DNA of 64,000 nucleotides from Symsagittifera roscoffensis (Eukaryota; Xenacoelomorpha; Acoela; Convolutidae), in NCBI RefSeq assembly GCF_963678635.1, contig NC_087069.1, positions 56,460,061-56,524,060 on the forward strand. The letters run 5' to 3'. The notes below the pieces were generated by a model. That model was not told the DNA's origin and made no database searches. It saw only the letters and a program-made list of their open reading frames with translations. Positions 34,042 to 46,900 of the stretch are shown here, piece by piece; positions within the stretch are counted from its first letter, which is position 1, and each line of letters starts with the position of its first letter. The position numbers were made by a program, and so were the translations under genes.

Positions 34042-34335
34042 TCTACTGCGTAGGCAAACGCCTCACACCACGTGTGAACAAACCGACAAGAGCAGCAGTC
34101 AAGATGAAGGGACTGCTTTAGGTGCTAAGAGCACAACTGCAAACAAACACGAAAGGGAATAAGGGACTGACTTTGGCCTTGTTCTAATCTGTGACTGTTC
34201 TATTAGTTATTATACTCTGTTCTTTCTTTCCTCCCATCATTGAGTTGCGCAGTTAGTTAAGTCAACCAACAACACAGTATGATCCAGTCAATGTTCTAGA
34301 CACTTCCCTATCTCAATTTCCTCGTATCTGGCCCA

Positions 34336-34341
34336 AATAAA
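34336..34341 (+). promoter_or_regulatory. Poly(A) signal AATAAA for RERE
   Basis: The first AATAAA after the RERE stop, 295 bp downstream. It implies a 3' UTR of roughly 310-320 bases. Confidence 0.6.
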
Positions 34342-34660
34342 CAACTGCAAATGCAAATTAAAAGCAGCTATTGTTCATGGAAAAGTGTCATGGGTTCAGT
34401 TAAACTTGGTTGTTTGATTTAAAATAACTGACAAAATGGAATAGTTTTTTTTCCAAATTCCGCTTTAGTTTTGTTTATTTAACTTGTTCTATAAAATCTA
34501 TCGGCAGTAGAAGAGACTTTCAAATGCACAAATTGTGATGTCAGTAAATAAGAGTCTCTTAATCTTTTCCTTCGTTCTCCGAAGTATTTGACTTTGTCTG
34601 ATGTAATTAAATCCAGTTATTCCTAGTCTCTTTAATTAATTATTGAAGTTTCAGTCTTTT

Positions 34661-34816
34661 GGTTTAACTTGCAGTCCAAAAAGCAAATACACTCTGCTTA
34701 ATTCTGTGTCGTTATTGTTTTCAAAATGAAACCCGTTCGGTTTAACTTGCAGTCCAAAAAGCAAATACACTCTGCTTAATTCTGTGTCGTTATTGTTTTC
34801 AAAATGAAACCCGTTC
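34661..34816 (+). repeat. Tandem duplication, 78-bp period
   Basis: Two essentially identical 78-bp copies begin 'ggtttaacttgcagtcc' at 34661 and 34739. Noncoding, downstream of RERE. Confidence 0.95.
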
Positions 34817-34879
34817 ATTTGGTTTCGTAGTGTTAATGAACGAAGTGATTGATCACTAATGATGTTTTTTTCCTTTTCA

Positions 34880-35240
34880 TCATTACCAGTCACTGAACGT
34901 ACTGAAGAGTCTTTTGTAGGTCGTGAGGAGTTTTTTTTTCATGAAAAGTCTGGAAATTTGTACACGCTCAATTTTATCTGTCGCGGTCTGAATTATGATT
35001 TTTCGCGGTATGACAATCGAACAAAAAAACTAAAGGTCAGGAAATTTGACTTCTAGATTGGAAAGTTGATTCTAATTTTGAGCTTTCCCAGCGAGAAATG
35101 TTTTCTTTTAATCCTTTTTCTCAAATAGGGTTAGTTTTATCAAAAATTCTTGAAATTTTTGAAGCCATGTTTTTTCCTTTGAAACTCGGTTTCCTTGCGT
35201 TCATTGACTCTTTTCCAGCTGTATGATGTCTATGTTTTTT
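34880..35240 (+). repeat. Dispersed repeat family A copy
   Basis: Contains 'tgaagagtcttttgtaggtc', 'ctcaaatagggttagtttta' and 'cttgcgttcattgactcttt' in family order. It abuts the gypsy LTR at 35262. Confidence 0.65.
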
Positions 35241-35261
35241 CAACAGGCGATTTTGATAAAA

Positions 35262-35461
35262 TGTTACTTTGTTACTTTTATCTTTTTAACTGTATAAATT
35301 AGAATTATCTGTGACTTAATCTGAAAGTTATAACATTAAAAAGGACAGAGCATTCTCTCCGCCGGAGAAAATGAAAGTGTAAAGGTCAAACATAAATGAT
35401 CGGTTAAATCAATTAGATACGTCATTAGCTAAACTAGATAAGATATAAAAGTGGAATCACA
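35262..35461 (-). repeat. 3' LTR of the gypsy element (200 bp)
   Basis: Diverged partner of 41897-42109. In element sense the purine-rich 'gaggaa' lies a few bases before its TG start, at best a weak polypurine tract. Confidence 0.85.
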
Positions 35462-36049
35462 GCATTCCTCAAAGCAAGAAAAAATTTAAATTGCAAAATT
35501 AACTAATTAACTAAGTAACTGCTCCTTTTTCCCCCTTCAAGAGAGAAATATGAAAGTTTAAGCGCCGTATTTATGCACTAAGTTAATGTTAGAATTAATA
35601 ATTGAAAAAAATTAATGCGGTTAAACAATAACAACTCAGCACTGAATGTAATTCAAATAGCTGACATCCGACGGATGTAAATGTAAAAACTGACTTATAA
35701 ATTAAGCATTAGTTACAAAGTTAAATTCTGTAAAATAAAAACTGAGTGCCTGAAATTAAGCACCCCAAGGTAAGTTTTTTACTGCAAGATTTCTGATAAG
35801 CCGAGCATTAAGGTGAATAACGATCACTGATCCGAAGGAATGTTATTGTGGAAATATGAGTTAACAATCAGTTAGCGAAAATTATGATTTTTTGTGTGTA
35901 CGGTTAACGAAATGAGAAGCACCGAGTATATCGAAGAAAGAAAAACGAGTTTTTGAATTAGCAGTTTTTTGTGGCAGTTCATAAAGTTTTCAAGCTCTGT
36001 TTTAAATAGTTCGTTGTCTAAGGCTGTAGTTCCGTCATAGTTGTCGATA

Positions 36050-39000
36050 GCGATTCTAAAGGATTCGCGGGTAGAGGAAGGGGGAGTGAGTGTCCGAAAA
36101 TGAAGAAACCGAAACTTTAGTCACCTCGTCCAAAAGAGTTTTGTGGTGAGTTATAGTATGAGGTTTATTACGGTTGTTATCCAGGACAATCGGATTAGAG
36201 GCTGAGCCAGATGTTTCTTCTAATAGATCTATAACATCTATAAAATATCTTATAGCGTCAGATTTTGGCGGGCCCACGTTTCGGCTTGACCGACGTAGAA
36301 GCGCTTCGTTACCGGAATTAAGAGAAGGCTGTTGGTTGGGGGTGGCCTCGTCGGAAGAGTCAACTATCTCGTATATCGGTTTAATGGGGAATCTTCACCG
36401 TTTGTTGCAATTGTTTTGTCCGTTGGATCTGTTTCTTGTGGGATGTCACTTGGTTCCTCCGGAATGATGCTTATTGGGCCTTGTGAAGTTGATAGCTAGT
36501 CGTTTGGGTTGTCATCTAAATTCTCAACCTTTATGTTATCATTTGCATTACAAGGGTTATCAGTGATGTTATCGTGTTTTTTATCATTTAGGCTATCGGA
36601 AATAATTCGTTTCCTAACCACGTCTCTAGAAGGGAAGCCTCCTGCTATCCATTCCCTATCGCTAATATGGGAAGTATCCGAGGGAATAATCATCGACTCT
36701 GCAGAAGCTAATTAACCTGGAATAGTGGTCGACTTCTTAGATCTGGGTGGCTGTCTTCGAGAAGTGTTCGTTGATGATTTCGACACACTCGTTCTGGTAT
36801 TGTTGTCTGAGGTTTCCAATTCTATTCGTTATCTGGTCTTCGGTTCCTGTTTTCTAGGTTGGTACCTGTTACAACATCGGGGTTAGGAAACTCTGGTAAC
36901 GATATTTTGCCTTTCAAAGATCGGATTTTAGAAGAATTCGATTTTGGAAGATAGTTTTCTGATAATTTTTCAATCGGATAATTCTACAGTAGTGCTAGAT
37001 GTTTTTTTTTTAATTTTTTAGTTTAACTCTTTGTAAAAGGGATTTCCATTGATGTTCTTCCATGTTTTCCGAAGGATTCTACCTTTGAATGGACTTTGAA
37101 GGGGTATTTTGACGAAGGTTTTGAGGGAGATGGGTAGTCAGATTCATATCCCTTCTCCAGCGATGTCTGATTCTTCTTAGTGATCTCAGTATCCTTATAA
37201 CCATCCTCCACTCTGCCGACGGCATTCCAATCCCTAGCTTTTTCTTTGCAAAGTATGGATTTAGCCTTGTCTAAACTTGCATTGGAAGGTTTACCAGATG
37301 CCAGTTGTTTCCAAATAGTGTTTGGTAATAGATTTCGAATGGGGAGCATTTAATTTTTGATTGATAAAAGGACCGAAGGTTCCAGATAATTTTTGAGATA
37401 GCACCGTATAGAGTAAAGTTTTTGAAATTTTTGGGCCATTGCCAACAATTTGATTTTAATAGTATGTCTAAGATTTCAACTAATCCGTTGGAGCGATGAT
37501 CTCCTATTGTAAAAAATATTAATTTAATTTTGTTCGAGTCACAAAATAATTAAAAATCCTGGCTTGTAAAACTGGATGCGTGGTCTGCTCTAATGGAGTA
37601 TGATATGCCATGGAGAAAGAGATAATCTTGAAAAAATTCGATAACTGTTTTTGAACATGTGGATGTAGTAATTTGTGCCGATGGACATTTCGAAAATCGA
37701 TCGATGCATAGTATAATATATTCGATTGTGCCCCAGTGAGAATATAAAGGACCAGCGAAGTCTAAGTTGAGTTCTTCGTTGGATTCAAGTAAGGGCGAAG
37801 TTCATTAATTTGAAGGTTTGGAATTACGTTTTTTAAAGTCTTACCCGTCTTTGTACATCATGAACAATTTATGCAATGGAAATAAATCTGTCTGTTATCA
37901 TGGGGCCACCAGATGTATTGGGCCAAGTATACCAGATGTATTGGGCCAAGTATTTTTTTTCCGAAATAACCGGGGCGTGTTTCGTGTAGTGTCTTCGTCA
38001 TAGCATTTCTGAGGGTAAAGGGGATAACTAATATACCGTCCATGTAGAGTAATCCGTCGGGTTCGTGTAAATCCCGTACGTAGTGATGAAAATATGGAGA
38101 GTTTGCATTGATCGTCTCGATTTTTTTTGGAGTGCTTTCACGATGGGGGTCAACATTGGGTCATCGTTGGTTAGGAAAGCGACTAATTTGGCATTAAATA
38201 AAGTATTTAAATTCAAAGGACGATCGGGCAACTTCAAATTTTCACGGTCTTCATTTAAAAATTTTTCGTTTTCGGATAACAATGGGAATTCTAGAGAAAC
38301 TTGAATACCGGAAGTGGATGGATTAATTACATTTTTATGATTTTCCATATTTACAGTATTTACAATTTTTCTATATAAAGCGGAATTAATTATGGTACAA
38401 TTAAGAAATAAAAATAAAAAAATGCGGAAAAAGAAATCGAAATTTTTGAAGCGTTAATATTCGAACAATCCGAAGGAAATCATTTTGAAGTACAAAATTA
38501 TGTTCGATTATGATTTGAATTACAAATTGTAAAAGTTTTAGAACTGATGCTAATAGCTAATTACGTAATCTTGCGTGATCGTAGTTTTCCAAATTTGAAC
38601 CAATAGTCTTGCACGACTGTCCTTGTTATCCGAAGGATAAATTGCTTTCTTGATTTTATAATTATTCGCGACTACAAAATCTTCGTCATAATGTGATTGG
38701 GGTGAGGCATTTCCAGCTGGAATCCTTGAAATCAAAGCGGTGAATCCCATATCTTTTCCTGCCAGGGGCTTAATTGTAAAATTAAAAGATAGCAACCGAT
38801 CGACCCATCTTTTTAGTCTACTGTGTTATGTTTTATTTCCGTGGTTTGTTGCAAGCGTGGAAAGTATGGCTTTATGATCTGTTTTTAGCAGGTTCAGTTC
38901 AGTAATCGAGTAAATGGAGAGGAACGCGTCTACCTTTTAATTGGATTGGTTTTAGAGGCTCGTGAAAATGGGTGATCCATAGAGATCCATAGAGATAGTT

Positions 39001-40460
39001 CTTATAATGTTTCACCGCCCAAACGACTCCTAAAATTCCAATTCGTTAGTAGAGTATTTAGATTCGTGTGAATTCAAAAACCGAGAGACAAGAAACCGTC
39101 TTTCAATCGTTCCCATTGAGTTGTTATAGAGATGCCCCTAATCCGTTGTGATGCATCGTTTTTTGTTCTGGTGTGACGTTTTACGTCGAAGTGCGCATTT
39201 TCTGCTAGATTAACAATTTCTCGTTTGATTTTCTCGAAAGCTTTTGCGTGATCGTGATTCAAATTGAAAATAGATTTTCTATTTAGCAGGGCGCGGAGCG
39301 GGTTCCCTCCCAAAGATGCTTAGTTAGGAACTAATTTGATATATTGATTTATGGACCCGAAAAACGATCTTAGTTCCTTCAGATTTTTAGGGATAGGTAG
39401 TTCTTTTTTTGCTTTCGTTTTGTTGATCAATGGGGAGATTCGTGAACTTGAGATTTCAAATCCCAGCCATTCGATTTCTTTCTGAAAGAATTTGCATTTC
39501 AACCACTTGACGACAAAATTGTGATTGTCTAAAATTGATAAGTTTTTGAAAACAATGTTTTTGTGGTCTGAGAAGCTTCCTTTGGATGCGATTGCAATAT
39601 CATCTAAATAATAATTTGTAAAAAGGATCGTTCCTAACGTTGAGTCCATGACTCTTTGAAATTCGTTAGGCATATCGCCCAGTCCATAAAAACCAGTTAA
39701 AAACTGATAAGTGCCGGTAATATCGCCGTCAACTATACTAAAGTTACACTGATTTCTAGTAAAATTGTTTAAGGCGAGTTGTCTATAGGCATTTGTTAAA
39801 TCAAGGTTCTTGAACCATACCTCTCCAACGGAATCATTTGAAATTTGAGCTGCTACGTTATCTTTAAGTTCGTGACAGCTGGGTATTTGTTTTTGTAGAT
39901 TTGTTATTTATAAATTTTGAATCTTATGCCAACTTGATTGATTTGTCTTTTTCACGAGTAATGACGATCGGGCTAAAAAAACGTTATTTGTCGCAATTTT
40001 CCAACTTCTTAAATGGGTGATTTTCAGCTGATTTTTAATTTTTCCAAACCGGAGGAATAATTTTTTAAAAGTTTTTGAGATGTGAGCGGTTTCCCTGTCT
40101 ATTTCTATGGTGGAAGTAAAAATTATTGACTTACACATTTTGTTCGTCTGGAGTACGAGAATTACTTCTGTGAGATTTCTATCCCTAGTTTGGACAGGTT
40201 GCCGTTTCCGAGGATGTTCCTCTCGTGACCTTCTGTCAGGAAAAGTCGACACTTTTTGTGTGACCATCCATTTGAGAAAATCGGAAGTATCAATTTGCCG
40301 GTGATGTTGATGGCATTGTCCGTGAACTCGTAATATAAGTCCTTGGTTGCCTTACCCACTGGATAAATCTTTAAATAAGGATCCCGTAGTTTCAATTCGT
40401 GCAGAACGTTTCTCTTGAGGAAACTGACCGGGCTAGCAGAGTCCACTTGGATGTTTAAGA
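36050..40460 (-). pseudogene. Gypsy pol (PR-RT-RH-IN), broken
   Basis: The protease motif DSASPVSFL is at about 40,440. Reverse transcriptase (39,900-39,320) has LDLTNAYRQL, YGLGDMPNEFQRVMDSTL and the catalytic YLDD. RNase H remnants lie at 39,310-38,550. Integrase zinc-binding residues appear around 38,040-37,860 (H..H, YIWWPHDNR, C..C), with core DFAGP-like sequence near 37,750. The remainder to ~36,050 is a charged C-terminal extension in several short frames. Multiple stops and frameshifts; not functional. Confidence 0.8.
37919..37964. repeat. 21-bp tandem duplication in integrase region
   Basis: 'gatgtattgggccaagtat' appears twice in succession, adding seven codons' worth of sequence to the decayed integrase. 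Confidence 0.85.
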
Positions 40461-41889
40461 TTAGTTGATTTTTTTCCCAAGGCCATTTTTTTTACAGTTT
40501 TTTGAGTTCTTTTCCATTGTACTTACATTTAACACAAAATAATCGTCGTTATCGCTCTGCCCGGATTGACCCTTCATTGATCACACCACAACAATCTCTA
40601 TTTACCTGGTCCATATTTACATCCAGATGACCCGAGGGATTTTAATCTGCATTATCTACAATTTGAGTAATTACAAAGTTTACATTTTTACGACGCGATT
40701 TACAAAGTCTGGTTAAGTGACCTTACTATTTACAAGTCGTGTCCTTCGCTGGATAAACAGCAAGGTGTCCTTTTGAAAATGTACCGCCACATTTCATTCA
40801 TGTTTTGCTGGGTTCGATGTTCAGAGTTGGCTCTTTTTTGACGTTCAAATGATTTTAAGATTTGTGTACGGATGGTCCGTTGCGTTTAAAACTGTTGTTT
40901 ATTTTCATATGGTTGAAAATTCCCTTTTCGTCTATCAGGGCAACGTTGAGTGCCTCCCTTAGTGGTAGAGTTTCTTTTAGAAGTTTTTTTTATATGTCAG
41001 ATTTTTTCATGCTATGAATGAAAATATCCCTTATCCATTTGTTCTCTGCGGCGGGTATGTCACACTTTTTGGCCATTTCGGCCAAGGCTCCCAAAAACTG
41101 TTCTAATGACTCTCTGTCACGTTGCTTCCTGTTTAACAATTTGTGTCTTTTGGCCAAAAATGGTAAAATGGTCCGTTGCGTTTAAAACTGTTGTTTATTT
41201 TCATATGGTTGAAAATTCCCTTTTCGTCTATCAGGGCAACGTTGATTGCCTCCCTTAGTGGTAGAGTTTCTTTTAGAAGTTTTCTTTATATGTCAGATTT
41301 TTTCATGCTATGAATGAAAATATCCCTTATCCATTTGTTCTCTGCGGCGGGTATGTCACACTTTTTGGCCATTTCGGCCAAGGATCCCAAAAACTGTTCT
41401 AATGACTCTCTGTCACGTTGCTTCCTGTTTAACAATTTGTGTTTTTTAAATGTGACGTTTTTTTCCTGACAAAGGCTTCTTTGAATTTCGGTCCAAAGTT
41501 TCGTTTTCCTTCGTTTCCTAGGGCTAGAGGATTGGACAGAGTTTCTTGTCGGCTTCGTCTATTCTCATTCAATTAATTTTCTTTGTTTCGGTTTTGACGG
41601 ATGCCGCATCCTCGTCGTCGTATCGTTTTTGTTCTTAAAATTTTTTCTTTATCCGTGTTTTTCTTTGGTTTTCCGATTCGTTTTCCGTCTGATTTTCTAG
41701 TCTTGGTGGAAGAGGTTGATGTCTTTCCAATAGATTTAAAAGGTTCTCGATATCTACTTTTTCTTTCGCAATAATTGCTAAGTGGAAAAGATCACTCCAA
41801 TCTTCCCAACGGATAGGTGGTTCCACCGTATGGTTGTGCCGAAAGGGAGGTATTCCTCTCACGTTAAATACGTTGTTTGACTGCGCCAT
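40440..41889 (-). pseudogene. Gypsy gag, broken
   Basis: Opens at 41889 with MAQSNN and PIRWEDWSDLF, a capsid-like start; the first frame runs to 41635. A decayed zinc knuckle region (CGGTFSKGHLAVYPAKDTTC) lies around 40,700-40,790. A 296-bp tandem duplication (40872-41167 and 41168-41450) and several stops disrupt it. The 'tggcgcagtc' inside the first codons may also be the primer-binding site. Confidence 0.7.
40872..41450. repeat. 296-bp tandem duplication inside gag
   Basis: Two near-identical copies begin 'atggtccgttgcgtttaaaa' at 40872 and 41168. 296 is not a multiple of three, so the duplication itself shifts the frame. Confidence 0.93.
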
Positions 41890-41896
41890 GGTAAAA

Positions 41897-42109
41897 TGTT
41901 ACTTGGATACATACATCTAACTGTACTTTATATAGTTAAAAGAATAAAAGGATAAAAGTAATTTAATCTGAAAGTTAAAACACTAAAAAGTGACGGAGCT
42001 TTCTCTCCGCCGGAGAGAATGAAAGTGTAAAGTTCAATCATAAATGACCGGTTAAATCATTTAGATACGTAATTTGCTAAACTAGGTTAGATATAAAAGT
42101 GGAATCACA
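41897..42109 (-). repeat. 5' LTR of the gypsy element (213 bp)
   Basis: Aligns with 35262-35461. Shared blocks include 'ctctccgccggaga', 'atgaaagtgtaaag', 'gatataaaagtggaatcaca'. In element sense it begins TGTGATTCCAC and ends GTAACA. Confidence 0.88.
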
Positions 42110-43140
42110 TCAGATATCGAGGGTTGACTTATAGTTTTTAGTTTTTTAGTCAGCACCTTAAAGCTTTTTGCTTAATGGAAGGAAAAAAGCTCTCGAATAG
42201 CGAAATTGAAATGAGGGGTAAAATGAATCTCGATTTATTCAAAAGTGAGTTCATTTCAAAATTTCGGAGCGGAATAAAATGACGATAGTTTTTTATGATG
42301 GAAAGTCTTAGACTACTATTCGACAATCAATTCTGGTCAATTAAATCAAAAAAGAAATTCATCAGAATTTACAACAAGGAACGACTACAACAACTTTTGC
42401 CACCAACTGAACGTTCCACATATTTGAAAGCTTCTACGCTGAAGCCGCAGGTTAGATTTACAAGTATGTCAATAACAGCAGAAATCAACTGGAAAAAGAA
42501 ACTGCATATAACACATGAGTTATCCCAGAAAATATTAGTTCTATAAACAGTTTTCAAAATCACATATCTGAATATTTCAACAGCCAAGTTTTAAACTTAA
42601 AATCGAGAACAACTAGTTTCTATAGAAAAAAACAATCAATATAATTAGAAGAATTCTATACAAAAATGCATTCCCTAATTAAACTGGGGAATATCACAAT
42701 CAATAAAATAGAAATGAACAACCTAATAACAGCGTCAACAATTTCCTCGTTAGAACAACCAAAATCAACTACGCAGAATTAGTGAAATGATTTTTATCTA
42801 CATCTTGCCCTAGTTTCAAAAAAAATTATAGACGTAACACTCCAAAAGAATGCCATCGACAAGTGAACCACGTTTAAGAGAAAAATGACCCCCCTTCCCA
42901 CCAGGAATAAAAAAAATTTGATAACTTTGATTTATTTCGAAATTTTATATTGTGAAAGTTCATAACGAATAGACAGAAGAAAGAAAAAGAATTTTTCATA
43001 ATCAAATTGATAGAAGACATTTATTATAAAACACCGATAGAAAATATCAACTACAAAAAATCAGCAATTAATTCAAAACAGAAAGAAATAGATACAATAA
43101 CACTAGAAAAAGGAAAATACCTGTCATGCTCATGAAAGTA
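42110..43140. other. AT-rich spacer, no feature seen
   Basis: Between the gypsy LTR and a tRNA-like element. It has short open frames of at most 83 codons on either strand, without domains, and no repeat shared with the rest of the window that I could find. Confidence 0.5.
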
Positions 43141-43144
43141 ACCA

Positions 43145-43250
43145 TTATCTCAAAACAGCGCATCGGTGCTGATGTACCCAGCAATCGTATGATTGCGGGT
43201 TCAATTTGCACGTGCCCTGAAATTTACAAGTTGAGCTCTTGTAAATTAGC
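43145..43250 (+). mobile_element. tRNA-like sequence with adjacent hairpin
   Basis: A-box-like 'tcggtgctgatgtaccc' and B-box 'gcgggttcaatttgc'. It is followed immediately by a perfect 10-bp stem, 'aatttacaag' (43221-43230) with 'cttgtaaatt' (43238-43247), loop 7. Likely a SINE. Confidence 0.5.
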
Positions 43251-43969
43251 CATAGCTTAGGTAACCTCAAATAACAAACCTTCGGCTTAGGCCTCTGGCA
43301 GGGTAACTAAAAAAAAGTTTGAAAGTCTGCAAATCAGGAATGTAATAAATCACATCTAAAGTCAATCCTTCATAAACAAGTTTATTCCAACTGAGGTTGG
43401 TACTAAAAAGAAGATTACTAATGTGAAAGACGATTAAAAACGCAAAAAACAATAGTGCGCCCAAATTTAATCAAGCTTTGATAGGGAACTACCCTACTAT
43501 TCAGGATTGCACCACGCTGTGTATGGTGAAATAAAAACTCTCAATTCATACACCGTTAAAAATTTTGTCTCCCTATCAACACGTATTCTAAGATATTGTA
43601 AATTTGTTATAATTTTTTTACAAAACGCCAGAAAGAGCACGTATAATTAATTGTATTCTGCCTTTTTGAAATCGTCTATGCCACTCAACAATTCTCGCTA
43701 ATTGATTTTCTATTGATAACATTCAAAAAAACTTAAATTTTATCTAGACTGTTCACAAAAACTCAGTGTTTTGAGCCAGCTTTCGCCAAAGTGTTAAGAA
43801 AATAACGTGCAAATGAAGTACGAAGCGTCTTCAAGATAAAGGAAGCTGGTTATTAAGCACTTCAGAACAATACGAACTTATATCATCTGTAAACAAATTT
43901 GAACAATCCAAAAGCATAAATTCAGTGAAAATCATGGCCAAAGGAGAGACACTCAAGATAATTTTAGAT

Positions 43970-46900
43970 GCTAGATTCCTAATTGACTTTGTATATTTAA
44001 ATGTATATTTTTATTTACATGTAGACGCGTGGGGAGGACGTTGTTTGGGTTTAACCGCGCGGAAAGAGGGGTATGTGGGTAACGTGGAGTTGGCGGTGGG
44101 GTATAAAAAATAACGTGCAAATGAAGTACCAAGGGGGGTGGTGAGGTACGTTGGATGAGGGTACATGGAGAGGGGGAGGGGGTACGTGGAGAGGGCGGAG
44201 GGTCGGTACGTCGTTTAGAACGTGGGTGTGGGGGCAAGGTGGGGTAGTGAGGTGGTGAGTAGTGGGAGATGGGAGTGGGGAGTGGAAACTTCGTGAAAAT
44301 AACTGGTCAAAAAGGCCTTATTTGGGCACTTTTTGGAAAGTTACTAGATATTGGCCTCTTCAAAGTTACTATATTTTAGCCGCTTTTGAATGAACGTGTT
44401 TGTTCAAGCGTTTCAAAAAATTGCAAAAATTAGAATAATTAGCTACAAAATTTAATCCATTTCCTGGATTTTATGTTTAAAAAATAGTCCCTTTTATAGA
44501 AAACAAAAAAGGATTATTATCAATAATAATGATTTTTAATAGAAAGTTCTTTCTCGAAAATAATCGATTGAAAAACCGTTATCTTGTCTAAATTTGCCAT
44601 GATAATCGATTATGTGGACAACATTTTTGTCCATAAATATCCATTATAATCGATTTTTATCGAAGAAATTTTTTGCGGGTCAATTAGCTAATTTTGATTT
44701 TCTGCTTATTGTCATTTTTAATTTCTAAATGCTAATTGGCGTTTACTTACTTCGTCAGCATTTCAATCGTCAGTGTTTTCTAAATTAACGTCTGAGATAA
44801 CTTTTTGAAATGATACTGTTGGTTAAAATATTGAATTCTGTCAGAATTGTTTGCTAACTTTTTTTTCTGCGGCGGTTGTTCTCGTTCATGAAACGTGTAT
44901 CGCGCTTTGTTTATTTTCGCGTTAAGTGCAATTGTCTAGACGATTTCACTTCTTCAAATGGGGGGGGGGGGCGGTACGTGGATGGGAGTACGTGGGATTA
45001 TACGTGAGGGGGAAAGTACGTGGGGTGGTCGGTACGTCGTTTAGGACGTGGGCGTGGAGGCATGATGGGGTAGTGAGAGGTGGGAGAGGGGACTAGAAAT
45101 TTTGTGAAAAACTAGAAATTATGTTCTATTATGTTTAAAAATGCACTCTTTGTTTTCGCGTTGTGTGCAGATGTCTAGACGATCTCGCTTCTTAAAACGG
45201 GGGGAGGGCGGTATACGGAGGAGGGATGGGTTACGTGGAGGCGGTTTATGCGGGGGAGGGTCATTACGTTGCTTAGGACGTGGGCGTGGGGGCATGATGG
45301 GGTAGTTAGTAGTGGGAAGTGGGAGGAGGGACTGGAAAAGTGACTGGAAGTTAGGTTGTCTTATTTTGCCATGATAATCGATTATATAGACAACAATTTT
45401 GCCCTCAAATATCCATTATATTCGATTTTTGTCCCTGAAACTTCGGTGTGCGTAAATTAGTTAGTGTTGATTTTCTGCTTTTAGTCATTTTTAATTGATT
45501 TAGGGCGTTTACTTACTTCCTGAGCTTTTCAATTGTCACTCATCTCTAAAATAACGTTTGAGATAAGATTTTGGAATTACACTATTTGTCAAAATATAGA
45601 ATTTTGGTAGCATTACTTGTTAAAATTGTTTTTATTTTACGTCGGTTGTTAATGTTGAGCTAAAATTTACCTTAGCTTACCTTTCCGCAACTTGTTTTTG
45701 TGAGCTGCAAATAATTTTTAGAAACTAAGCGATTGTTCTTGTTCAAAAAATGTGTACCGCGTTGTGTGCAGATGTTTAGACGATTTCGCTTCTTAAAACT
45801 GGGTGGGGGGGTGGCGGTACGTGTTGGGGGGGGGGGGGGAGTAGAAAAACGGGGGGAAGCGGTCGGTACGTTCTTTACGTCGTGGGCTTGGATGCATGAT
45901 GGGGTAGTGAGCAGTGGGAAGTAGGAGGGGGACTGGAAATTATGTTGTCTAAATTTGTCAGGATAATCGATTTTATTGACAACAATTTTGTCCACAATTA
46001 TCCATTATAATCGATTTTCATCCAAGAAACTTCGGTGCGGGTAAATTAGTTAAAGTTGATTTTCTGCTTATTGTCATTTTTGATTGCTGAAGCCTAATTG
46101 GTGTTTACATACTTCGTGAGCATTTCAATCGTCAATGTTTTCTAAATTAACGTCTGAGATAAGATTTTGAAATGATGCTGTTGGTTAAAATCTGTTAGCA
46201 TTTTTTGCGAACATTTATTTTTTGTCGGTCGCTTGTATTTATTGTTCTGCTAAAATTTACCTTAGCTTACCTTTCGTTAACTTGTTTGTGTGAGCTGCAN
46301 NNNNNNNNNNNNNNNNNNNNNNNNNNNNNNNNNNNNNNNNNNNNNNNNNNNNNNNNNNNNNNNNNNNNNNNNNNNNNNNNNNNNNNNNNNNNNNNNNNNN
46401 NNNNNNNNNNNNNNNNNNNNNNNNNNNNNNNNNNNNNNNNNNNNNNNNNNNNNNNNNNNNNNNNNNNNNNNNNNNNNNNNNNNNNNNNNNNNNNNNNNNG
46501 TTAGTTGTGGGAAGTGTGTGGAGGGACTGGAAAATTGACTGGAAGTTATGTTGTCTAGTTTTATTATGATAATCGATTATATAGTCAATGTTTTTAACCA
46601 CAAAAATCCATTTTAATTGATATTTATCTTTGAACCTTCGGTGCGGGTAAATTAGTTAGTGTTGATTTTTTGCTTACTTTTCCTTTTAATTGCTAAATGC
46701 TAAATGGCGTTTACTTACGTGAGCATTTCAATCGTCACTGTTTTCTAAAATAACTTTTGAGATAAGAGTTCGAAATGACACTGTTGGTTAAAATATTCAA
46801 ATCTGTCAGAATTGTTTGGTAACATTTTTTTTTCTACGACGGTTGTATTTTTGTTAGGCTAAAATTACGTTACTTTACCTTTTGGTAACTTGATCGTGTG

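Larger units (their letters stand above)
35262..42109 (-). mobile_element. Decayed Ty3/gypsy LTR retrotransposon
   Basis: A 6.8-kb element on the minus strand bounded by LTRs at 41897-42109 (5') and 35262-35461 (3'), both TG...CA in element orientation. Internal order on the minus strand is gag start, zinc knuckle, aspartic protease, reverse transcriptase, RNase H, integrase: the Ty3/gypsy order. Many stops and frame breaks make it non-autonomous. I see no matching target-site duplication (flanks 'gataaaa' and 'tcagata'). Envelope-like sequence was not recognised between integrase and the 3' LTR. Confidence 0.88.

Noticed and set aside
36050-37020. Envelope gene of the gypsy element
   Set aside because: The short frames here look like a charged pol C-terminal extension; no signal peptide, furin-type site or transmembrane segment was seen.
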